Of a stretch of 64,000 nucleotides of DNA, positions 57,916-64,000 are shown piece after piece (within the stretch, counting starts at the first letter, position 1; the number at the start of each line of letters is the position of its first letter). Location of the stretch: assembly GCA_023957235.1 (NCBI GenBank), contig JAMLHI010000010.1, positions 1-64,000 on the forward strand, in the 5' to 3' direction. The notes under the pieces are model-generated. The model made no database searches. It saw only the letters and a program-made list of their open reading frames with translations, and had not been told where the DNA came from. The translations under genes were made by a program, and so were the position numbers. This DNA comes from Chitinophagales bacterium (GTDB taxonomy: Bacteria; Bacteroidota; Bacteroidia; Chitinophagales; JADIYW01).

Positions 57916-58587
57916 GTGAAAATATATTTCTATCTCTTTTTTGTATTACTCATTCCTATACAATGTTTAGGACAGGAAGCTATCCAATGGGTCAATCAGT
58001 CATTATCATCTTCCGTATCCATTTCCTTCCCTGGAGTTCCACAGAAAAATGACACTTTAAACCAAACACTTTATCATTATACTGATGGAGATGATGTAAT
58101 GATGGCATCAGCTACTTATATTCCCGATTCTCTCTATAATAATATAGATGTGAATTTAGACACATTATTAAATCATTTTATCCAAAGCACTATTCAAGGA
58201 GCGACAACCCTCATTTTCTCTAATACATTATTTAAAAATCAAAAATCAATCTTTTATAAGGTAAGAATAGATGATGACCTCAATCCCATCAGGGGCTTAG
58301 TCGTCGATAGCTATAATTTTATAATAAAAGATACGATATATAGTATATCATATCTGAGATACAACGCAAAAGAGTTGTATAATTACAACCAACAAAGAAA
58401 GTATTTCGATATGGTGGAGATAAACAATGCTTCCTCTATACCTAATGACTCAACTATTTTAAAAGGCTCAACATCTTCTGTAAAAGAAAACTCAAGTACT
58501 TCTACAAGCTATATCAAATACATTGTATTATTAATTTTTGCTTTTTCCTTAAGTGCCTTATTTTTCTATTTTAAAAACAAAAAATAG
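57916..58587 (+). CDS. Hypothetical exported membrane-anchored protein
   Basis: A 223-residue protein from GTG 57916 (in frame Met-like start VKIYFYLFFVLLIPIQCLGQ). The TTG at 57889 lies in the ahcY terminator and is rejected. The signal peptide may cleave near QCLGQ. The soluble part (SISFPGVPQKN, YTDGDDVMMASATYIPDSLY, YYNFIIKDTIYSISYLRY) is beta-rich, and a C-terminal helix (about 198-217, IVLLIFAFSLSALFFYF) with a basic tail anchors it in the membrane. No family is recognised. Confidence 0.7.
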   Translation: MKIYFYLFFVLLIPIQCLGQEAIQWVNQSLSSSVSISFPGVPQKNDTLNQTLYHYTDGDDVMMASATYIPDSLYNNIDVNLDTLLNHFIQSTIQGATTLIFSNTLFKNQKSIFYKVRIDDDLNPIRGLVVDSYNFIIKDTIYSISYLRYNAKELYNYNQQRKYFDMVEINNASSIPNDSTILKGSTSSVKENSSTSTSYIKYIVLLIFAFSLSALFFYFKNKK

Positions 58588-58595
58588 CAGCCTTA

Positions 58596-59144
58596 TCATT
58601 TAGTGGTCTTTTCTTTTTCATACACAATGCAATCCATTATGACTTTCGCCATAAATCTTTCTTGCAAATCTTTTGGCAAAAGACCGAATTCATCAGATGA
58701 CAATCCAAGGTCTTTATATTTAGCAAGCGAACAATCACAAATATTATTGATGGTATTCTTATTTTTTGAAACTTTTCTTTTCAGATTTTTATAACATTGC
58801 TCTTTAAATATTGCATCTTCCCTTTCTGCTTTTTTCATACCTAATTCTATACAATCAAAGACCAGCTTCTCGTATTCAGCTCCTTTGGCAATAGCTGCTA
58901 TTGCATTAACATCATTAAGGTCTGAACCAGTTTCAAGAAGTAATTTTAAAAATCCTTCATAAGTACATTTGCAATATTCTAGTTGATTAATATTTAGGCT
59001 CTTATCCAACTTTGATTCCATACAGCCTTCCATAATAGCTCGTCTAAGTATCTCTTCTGAGCTCAACGTATCACCTTCATTACTTGTCTGGGCATAACCT
59101 AAAGTAGTGACAGTTAATAAAATAAAAAATAAAAAATACTTCAT
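58596..59144 (-). CDS. Exported hypothetical protein
   Basis: A 182-residue protein with a signal peptide (MKYFLFFILLTVTTLGYAQ). The rest is helical and has paired cysteines: MEGCMESK, YCKCTYEGF, VFDCIELG, EQCYKNL, ICDCSLAKY, MDCIVYE. The regular Cys-x-Cys pattern suggests several disulfides or a metal-binding helix-bundle, as in some small periplasmic Bacteroidota proteins. Function unknown. It ends 8 bases from the convergent upstream gene, and is 1 base from lgt on the same strand. Confidence 0.72.
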   Translation of the reverse strand: MKYFLFFILLTVTTLGYAQTSNEGDTLSSEEILRRAIMEGCMESKLDKSLNINQLEYCKCTYEGFLKLLLETGSDLNDVNAIAAIAKGAEYEKLVFDCIELGMKKAEREDAIFKEQCYKNLKRKVSKNKNTINNICDCSLAKYKDLGLSSDEFGLLPKDLQERFMAKVIMDCIVYEKEKTTK

Positions 59145-59145
59145 A

Positions 59146-59952
59146 CTAAGCTAATTTTCTTTTTAAAGAATAATAAAGCAATCCAAATCCCATGAGAACA
59201 AACGGTACACTCAACAATTGACCACTATTTAATCCCAAAGCGACTTTCTCACTATAATCTGATTTCCAAAATTCCCATAATATTCTAAAAGACAACATCA
59301 AAATAAAAAAGATAGCGGCCATTAATCCTTCTCTGACCTTACCTTGTTTGGAAATATATAAATAGGATAAAATCCCAAATACTAAGGCATAACTAGCAGA
59401 TTCAAAAAGCATTATTGGAATTCTAGGAAAATCCTCTCCGTTCTGAACAAATACAACACCCCATGAACCATCGGTTGGCAATCCAACAATCTCTGAGTTG
59501 AAAAAATTACCCAATCGGATAAATGTCGCAGCCAATGCTACTACCCAACAAATTCTATCGAGCAACCATAAATAAGAATAGCCTTTATGCTTTTTCATGA
59601 ATAAATAAAGCGCAGGTAATATGGTAAAGATAGCACCATGACTAGCTAATCCACCTTCCCAAATTTTAAAAATCTCTAATGGATGCTCAATAAAATAATA
59701 ATGAAAATCATAAAAAAGACAATGTCCAAGTCTAGCACCAATGATAGTGGCTAAAAACATATACATCACTAAATCATCTAAATCTTCAATTTTTTTATTC
59801 TCCTTTTTTGCGATATACACAAAAAGATAATATCCAATAAAAAATGACAAGCCAAACAATAAGCTATACCATCTCACACTGAGAAACCCCAAAAAGTTGG
59901 AAACAATCTCTGGTGATGTATTCCAATAAAATATAAAATTTAACAAGTTCAT
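59146..59952 (-). CDS. lgt: Prolipoprotein diacylglyceryl transferase
   Basis: A 268-residue multi-pass inner membrane enzyme that attaches diacylglycerol to lipobox cysteines. ATG 59952 (MNLLNFIFYWN) is preferred over ATG 59970, which adds six residues. The family motifs are GARLGHCLFYD, the EGGLASHGA region and RLGNFFNSEIVG with the conserved Arg. The PRHP(T/S)QLYE motif is altered to PRIPIMLFE, so the usual histidine is isoleucine. Seven helices are expected. It is cotranscribed with the downstream Cys-rich protein gene (1-base gap). Confidence 0.93.
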   Translation of the reverse strand: MNLLNFIFYWNTSPEIVSNFLGFLSVRWYSLLFGLSFFIGYYLFVYIAKKENKKIEDLDDLVMYMFLATIIGARLGHCLFYDFHYYFIEHPLEIFKIWEGGLASHGAIFTILPALYLFMKKHKGYSYLWLLDRICWVVALAATFIRLGNFFNSEIVGLPTDGSWGVVFVQNGEDFPRIPIMLFESASYALVFGILSYLYISKQGKVREGLMAAIFFILMLSFRILWEFWKSDYSEKVALGLNSGQLLSVPFVLMGFGLLYYSLKRKLA

Positions 59953-59967
59953 CTTTAAAATATAAAT

Positions 59968-59975
59968 CAAATGTA
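59968..59975 (-). promoter_or_regulatory. Candidate lgt promoter -7 element
   Basis: Reads TACATTTG on the minus strand, a full match to TAnnTTTG, 16 bases before the preferred lgt ATG. It supports the shorter start (59952), since the longer ATG (59970) would overlap the -7 element. Confidence 0.5.
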
Positions 59976-60190
59976 TGAAAAACCGCGTAACAAGAGGAAT
60001 GTCTTCTGATAATAATTTAGCTAGGAACTCGTACGCTCTATCACTTACTAAAAGATATCAACCATTCAAATTATAACAACTCTCATCATTTTACCTAAAT
60101 ATATCCATGGCAATCATTTTTTATTCAAGCATCAAAATGATTAAGAATATTTAATATTACATTTTTAAACTTTTAACTACTTTTGTACAA

Positions 60191-60253
60191 ATGAATCAGA
60201 AATTATCTAACTACCCTAATACTTGGGGGCTTAATTTTGAATGTAGGCCTTGA
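60191..60253 (+). CDS. Putative arginine leader peptide (20 residues)
   Basis: A short ORF beginning at ATG only 5 bases after the -7 element, so the transcript would be nearly leaderless. It begins MNQKLSN and ends FECRP, with one arginine codon (AGG) two codons before the stop. The stop codon is in the loop of hairpin 1. It could be a genuine translated leader or simply a chance ORF. A single Arg codon is less than the runs seen in classical amino acid leaders. Confidence 0.35.
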   Translation: MNQKLSNYPNTWGLNFECRP

Positions 60254-60273
60254 GGCCGGCTCATTTTTTCCGG

Positions 60274-60296
60274 AGGTGTACATCACCTTATTTTTT
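60274..60296 (+). terminator. Candidate intrinsic terminator in the arg leader
   Basis: A 5-bp stem AGGTG/CACCT with loop TACAT, then TTATTTTTT. The stem is short, but with a G-U extension (60273/60289) it fits an attenuator that is only partly active. It lies 59 bases before the first arg gene. Confidence 0.5.
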
Positions 60297-60354
60297 CTAT
60301 CCTTTTATTTTTTGGTTGAACCCTTTTTATTAAAAGTATTATTTCTAATTGATA

Positions 60355-61068
60355 GTGAAAATTAATAATGACGATAAATTTATTGTTCAAGTAGCCACAC
60401 TGGCTCATACAATGTATGCAGAAGAGATTTGCAACGCAATGGAAGATTCTGCAAAAAAGAGAGGCACAGGAATAGCAAAACGCAAACCTGAATATGTTTC
60501 TCAAAAAATGTTAGAAGGCAAAGCTATTATTGCCCTTTCTAAAAAAGGAGAATGGGCAGGATTTTGCTATATTGAAGTTTGGGAAGGTAAAAATTATGTC
60601 GCCAACTCAGGGCTTATAGTGTCTGAAAAATTTAGAAATGCAGGATTGGCAAAAAAAATCAAACAGAAAGCATTTGAATTGACACGTAAAAAATATCCTG
60701 ATGCCAAATTGTTTGGAATTACTACCAGCCTTGCTGTCATGAAAATCAACTCCGAATTGGGTTACAAACCTGTTACTTTCTCCGAATTAACACAAGATGA
60801 TGCTTTCTGGAGTGGCTGCCAGAGTTGTGTAAATTACGATATTCTTATGCGTACTAATAGAAAAATCTGTCTATGCACTGGAATGTTATATGATCCTAAA
60901 GTCGAAAAGAAGAAACAGTTTGTTGAAGGATTGAAGAAACAAAACACCAATAAAAAAATCCCCAATAAGCTCTCAGTACCCAAAACTCAAAAGAGTACTA
61001 TAGCTAAAGGATTGAAAAAAACTACAAAAAATAAAATAAATAATTCTAATACAGAAACTAATGACTGA
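60355..61068 (+). CDS. GNAT acetyltransferase of the arginine cluster (N-acylglutamate synthase candidate)
   Basis: A 237-residue GNAT protein from GTG 60355; a TTG at 60349 is the other in-frame choice. The core has IIALSKKGEWAGFCYIEVWEG, NAGLAKKIKQKAFELTRKKYP (the acyl-CoA-binding loop variant) and GYKPVTFSELTQDDAFWSGCQSCVNYDIL. This type is found first in Bacteroidota arg clusters and is thought to replace ArgA, making N-acetylglutamate (or N-succinylglutamate). The last 55 residues are a Lys/Asn-rich tail of low complexity not typical of GNATs. The stop overlaps the argG ATG by 8 bases. Confidence 0.8.
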   Translation: MKINNDDKFIVQVATLAHTMYAEEICNAMEDSAKKRGTGIAKRKPEYVSQKMLEGKAIIALSKKGEWAGFCYIEVWEGKNYVANSGLIVSEKFRNAGLAKKIKQKAFELTRKKYPDAKLFGITTSLAVMKINSELGYKPVTFSELTQDDAFWSGCQSCVNYDILMRTNRKICLCTGMLYDPKVEKKKQFVEGLKKQNTNKKIPNKLSVPKTQKSTIAKGLKKTTKNKINNSNTETND

Positions 61069-62272
61069 AAACAAAAAAGTAGTTCTCGCTTATAGTGGAG
61101 GATTAGACACTTCGTTTTGTGTAAAATACCTCAGTGAAGACAAAGGACTTGAGGTATATGCTATCACTGTTAATACCGGAGGATTCAGCAATCAACAAAT
61201 AGCTGACATACAAACTAGAGCATTATCTCTAGGTGTGAAAGAATATATTGCAAAGGATATTACTAGAGAATATTACGACAAATGTTTGAAATATCTCATT
61301 TTCGGAAATGTTCTCAAAAACAACACCTACCCATTATCTGTCAGTGCAGAAAGGGTTTTTCAGGCTATAGCTGTTGCAGAATATGCTAAATCTATCGGAG
61401 CTGCTTATATTGCTCATGGAAGTACTGGTGCTGGTAACGACCAAGTTCGTTTTGATATGATTTTTAATATTTTGATGCCAGAGGCTGAAATCATTACACC
61501 TATCAGAGATTTGAGATTGAGCAGAGAAGCTGAAATCGAATACTTAAAAGATAAAGGTGTCGAAATTGATGCTGAAAAAGCAAAATATTCTATCAATCAA
61601 GGTATCTGGGGAACCTCAGTTGGAGGAAAAGAAACATTGACTTCTGACCAGACTTTGCCTGAATCTGCATATCCAACTCAACTGACAAAAGAAGGTTCAG
61701 AAGATATTACTATCTCTTTCGAAAAAGGTGAGCCTGTAGCATTGAACGGCAAAAAATACGACCATCCGACTCAAGTAGTTCAGGAACTGGAGCGTATTGC
61801 TGCACCGTATGCTATCGGTAGAGATATCCACGTGGGCGATACTATTATCGGTATCAAAGGTCGTGTAGGATTTGAAGCTGCTGCTCCATTGGTGATTATC
61901 AAAGCGCACCATTTATTGGAAAAACACGTTTTGACCAAACAACAATTGACTTGGAAAGATATGCTCTCCAATCCTTATGGCAATTTCTTACATGAGGGGT
62001 TGTTTTTTGAACCTGCAATGAGAGATTTTGAAGCTTTTTTCAGTTCCACCCAATCTCATGTCACAGGTGATGTGATCATCAGATTACAACCATATAGATT
62101 TATCACTGTAGGAATTAAATCTCCTTATGATTTGATGCAAAGCAAATTTGGGTCTTATGGAGAGATGAACAATGCATGGTCAGGTGATGATGTGAAAGGA
62201 TTTGCCAAAATTTTTTCTAACCAGATTATGATTTATACTAAAGTCAAAGAAGCTATTGAACACAACAAATAG
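61061..62272 (+). CDS. argG: Argininosuccinate synthase
   Basis: A 403-residue enzyme that joins citrulline and aspartate with ATP. It has the N-type P-loop AYSGGLDTS (10-18), TVNTGGFSNQQI, HGSTGAGNDQVRFD, and the family-specific SINQGIWGTSVGGKETL. Length is normal. It is translationally coupled with the preceding GNAT gene, and argC follows 23 bases later, consistent with one arginine operon. Confidence 0.97.
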   Translation: MTENKKVVLAYSGGLDTSFCVKYLSEDKGLEVYAITVNTGGFSNQQIADIQTRALSLGVKEYIAKDITREYYDKCLKYLIFGNVLKNNTYPLSVSAERVFQAIAVAEYAKSIGAAYIAHGSTGAGNDQVRFDMIFNILMPEAEIITPIRDLRLSREAEIEYLKDKGVEIDAEKAKYSINQGIWGTSVGGKETLTSDQTLPESAYPTQLTKEGSEDITISFEKGEPVALNGKKYDHPTQVVQELERIAAPYAIGRDIHVGDTIIGIKGRVGFEAAAPLVIIKAHHLLEKHVLTKQQLTWKDMLSNPYGNFLHEGLFFEPAMRDFEAFFSSTQSHVTGDVIIRLQPYRFITVGIKSPYDLMQSKFGSYGEMNNAWSGDDVKGFAKIFSNQIMIYTKVKEAIEHNK

Positions 62273-62295
62273 CACTTTACAAAATATAATAATTA

Positions 62296-63264
62296 ATGAA
62301 AAAAAAAGTAGGAATAATAGGAGCTGCTGGCTATACTGGAGGAGAATTAGTGAGAATCTTACTCTTTCATCCATTAGTAGAGTTAACTTTTGCATATAGT
62401 CGCTCACAAGCCGGCAAATCTATTGACACTGTCCATTCTGATTTGATTGGTGATACTGATTTAAAATTTACTGATATCATTTCAAAAGATATTGATATTC
62501 TATTTTTGGCTTTACCCCATGGCCAAGCTAAAATATTTTTAGAAGAGCATTCTTTTGCACCTGAAACAGTGATTATCGACCTAAGTAATGATTTCAGACT
62601 ACAAAAGGATGCTGGAGATTTTATTTATGGCCTTCCTGAATTTCAAAGAGAGAAAATCAAAAAAGCAAAAAGAATTGCCAATCCAGGTTGCTTTGCAACT
62701 GGAATACAATTAGGACTATTGCCTCTAGCAAATGCTTCATTATTACAATCAGATATACATATCAGTTCAATAACAGGTTCGACTGGTGCTGGAGTAAGTT
62801 TATCACCCACCACCCACTTCACTTGGAGGAATAACAATATTTCGACCTATAAAATGTTTGATCACCAACATCTTGGAGAAATAGGAGAAACATTATTGAG
62901 TTTGCAAAAAGATTTTAAACATCATATCCACATGATACCCTACAGAGGAGATTTCCCCCGCGGTATTTTCACTACAATTTATACTTCTTTTGAGGGTACA
63001 ACAGAAGATGCTCAAGAGTTGTATAGCACATTTTATGCAGCTCATCCTTTCACCTATGTGACTAATATAAATCCTGATTTAAAACAAGTCGTAAATACGA
63101 ATAAATGTATCTTATTCCCATTTGTAAAAAATGGACAAATAGCAATTATTTCTATAGAAGACAATTTATTAAAAGGTGCATCAGGACAAGCAGTTCAAAA
63201 TATGAATCTCATGATGGGCTGGGAAGAAACAAGTGGATTAAAACTTAAAGCAAGTGCATTTTAG
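62296..63264 (+). CDS. argC: N-acetyl-gamma-glutamyl-phosphate reductase
   Basis: A 322-residue NADPH-dependent enzyme of ornithine synthesis. The Rossmann start GIIGAAGYTGGELVRIL (6-22), the catalytic Cys132 in NPGCFATGIQLGLLPL, and the HMIPYRGDFPRGIFTTIY block with the catalytic His are present. The short form length (about 320) is normal for Bacteroidota. It reduces the acylglutamyl phosphate made by ArgB, whose gene is not in this window. Confidence 0.96.
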   Translation: MKKKVGIIGAAGYTGGELVRILLFHPLVELTFAYSRSQAGKSIDTVHSDLIGDTDLKFTDIISKDIDILFLALPHGQAKIFLEEHSFAPETVIIDLSNDFRLQKDAGDFIYGLPEFQREKIKKAKRIANPGCFATGIQLGLLPLANASLLQSDIHISSITGSTGAGVSLSPTTHFTWRNNNISTYKMFDHQHLGEIGETLLSLQKDFKHHIHMIPYRGDFPRGIFTTIYTSFEGTTEDAQELYSTFYAAHPFTYVTNINPDLKQVVNTNKCILFPFVKNGQIAIISIEDNLLKGASGQAVQNMNLMMGWEETSGLKLKASAF

Positions 63265-63296
63265 CCTTGAATTTTCAAAATAAGAAAAAACTAAAA

Positions 63297-64000
63297 ATGA
63301 ATTTATTTGATGTATATCCTTTATTTGATTTGACACTAGTAAAAGGTAATGGTTCAGAAGTTTTCAATGAAAAAGGAGATAAATATTTAGATTTTTATGG
63401 TGGTCATGCGGTGATATCAATTGGTCATAACCATCCTCATTGGGTAGAAAGACTACAATATCAAATGAATGAAGGGATTTCTTTTTTTTCCAATTCGGTC
63501 AAATTACCTATACAAAATGAATTGGCTGAAAAACTAGGAAAAACATCTGGTTATGACGATTATTCTTTGTTCTTGGTCAATTCAGGAGCTGAAGCCAATG
63601 AAAATGCCATTAAAATAGCTTCTTTTCATACAGGTAGAAAAACGATTATCTCTTTTTCAGGAGCTTTTCATGGTCGTACATCAGCAGCGGTTGCTGCCAC
63701 CGACAATAAAAAAATCAAAGCCTTAGTGAATCCTGATGATCACGTCATCTTTCTTCCTCTAAATGACAAGAAAGCACTAGATAAAACTTTTGCTGAAAAT
63801 GAAGTGGCATGCGTAATCATAGAGCCTATTCAAGGTGTCAACGGCATTTATGAAGCCACTCCTGAATTCTTACAACAGATTTCTCAAAGATGTAAAGAAT
63901 ATGGAGCCTTATTTATTGCTGATGAAGTACAATGTGGATATGGTCGATCAGGTAAGTTTTTCGCTCACCAATGGGCAGGAGTGTTGCCTGATATGATTAC
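63297..64000 (+). CDS. argD: Acetylornithine (or succinylornithine) aminotransferase, partial
   Basis: The first 234 codons of a PLP class III aminotransferase. The start MNLFDVYPLFDLTLVKGNGSEVFNEKGDKYLDFYGGHAVISIGH, then NSGAEANENAIK, AFHGRTSAA and IIEPIQGVNGIY and the PLP-site Asp in DEVQCGYGR are the family pattern. The catalytic Lys lies beyond the right edge. Its place directly after argC (32-base gap) supports the ornithine step. Whether the substrate is acetyl- or succinylornithine cannot be told from this part. Confidence 0.93.
   Translation, partial: MNLFDVYPLFDLTLVKGNGSEVFNEKGDKYLDFYGGHAVISIGHNHPHWVERLQYQMNEGISFFSNSVKLPIQNELAEKLGKTSGYDDYSLFLVNSGAEANENAIKIASFHTGRKTIISFSGAFHGRTSAAVAATDNKKIKALVNPDDHVIFLPLNDKKALDKTFAENEVACVIIEPIQGVNGIYEATPEFLQQISQRCKEYGALFIADEVQCGYGRSGKFFAHQWAGVLPDMI

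Larger units (their letters stand above)
60178..60348 (+). promoter_or_regulatory. Arginine cluster promoter and attenuator-like leader
   Basis: A -7 match TACTTTTG (60178-60185) sits just before a 20-codon ORF (ATG 60191 to TGA 60253) whose last codons are Cys-Arg-Pro. Then hairpin 1 (GGCC 60246-60249 with GGCC 60254-60257, loop holding the stop codon), hairpin 2 (CCGG 60256-60259 with CCGG 60270-60273) which cannot form together with hairpin 1, and a terminator (AGGTG 60274-60278 with CACCT 60284-60288 and a T run to 60296). This is the layout of a transcription attenuator for the arg genes. Function is inferred. Confidence 0.5.

Noticed and set aside
60276-60365. GTG-initiated ORF of 29 codons after GGAGG in the arg leader
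   Set aside because: The GGAGG is directly at the GTG with no spacer, the frame runs through the terminator T run into a poly-Leu/Phe stretch, and this phylum rarely uses Shine-Dalgarno sites.
1-64000. CRISPR arrays, tRNA genes, prophage or defence genes
   Set aside because: I looked for repeated spacers, cloverleaf-type sequences in the gaps and recognisable phage or defence proteins and saw none; only the RNase P RNA is supported as an RNA gene.

Overview
The window looks like a chromosomal segment of an AT-rich member of the Bacteroidota. The evidence is a PorV-PorU pair of the type IX secretion system, a CarboxypepD-regulatory/TonB-receptor-like outer membrane protein, an ftsX-DUF3098-uppP-truB-ribF operon, an arginine cluster in the order GNAT-argG-argC-argD, the bacilliredoxin-like YtxJ, many SC-type lipoproteins, and promoters of the Bacteroidota form TAnnTTTG with almost no Shine-Dalgarno sequences. 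I cannot place it below phylum with confidence. A free-living chitinophagal, saprospiral or sphingobacterial type fits best. Almost all genes are core or housekeeping. I found no CRISPR array, prophage, intact insertion sequence or recognisable defence island.

Layout. Positions 1-230 hold two tandem minus-strand promoters and boxA-like motifs that look like the leader of an rRNA operon lying beyond the left edge. Positions 0.4-6 kb carry a CotH-like lipoprotein, comM, a YccF-like membrane protein, an L,D-transpeptidase and a CoxE-type VWA protein. Positions 6-13.6 kb run on the minus strand: purL, a CorA-type transporter, proB, an unknown conserved gene and an N-acetylglucosamine-kinase-like ATPase. 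Positions 13.7-15.1 kb form a small decay island with a transposase remnant, a small secreted protein and a broken lipoprotein gene. fabI follows, then a minus-strand block of secreted and outer membrane proteins (16-23 kb), dnaK with its terminator, a GMC oxidoreductase, a DUF2279 protein and a phosphohexomutase.

Positions 29-37.4 kb hold pcm, lipA, ytxJ, an Mpl-like muropeptide ligase, a polyprenol-phosphate mannosyltransferase-like GT2, a META-domain lipoprotein, and an adjacent pair of a zinc-metalloprotease-like lipoprotein and a transglutaminase-like protein. Positions 37.5-41.2 kb are the ftsX-DUF3098-uppP-truB-ribF operon (division, undecaprenyl carrier recycling, tRNA modification, flavin synthesis). 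An outer membrane protein, nth, rnhA, a LuxE-like acyl-protein synthetase and tyrS lead to porV-porU (46.6-52.7 kb) and the RNase P RNA gene. A methyltransferase, a secernin-like Ntn hydrolase translationally coupled to a flavin amine oxidase, ahcY, and lgt follow. The window ends in the arginine cluster, which is preceded by a leader that looks like a transcription attenuator.

The most interesting points are the arginine leader (20-codon ORF, mutually exclusive hairpins, terminator), the secernin/amine-oxidase pair, the metalloprotease/transglutaminase pair, the orphan LuxE-like enzyme, a TonB-receptor-like gene with no conventional start codon, and an Lgt with an altered PRHP motif. None of these is proven to be a new system; each is stated with what would refute it.
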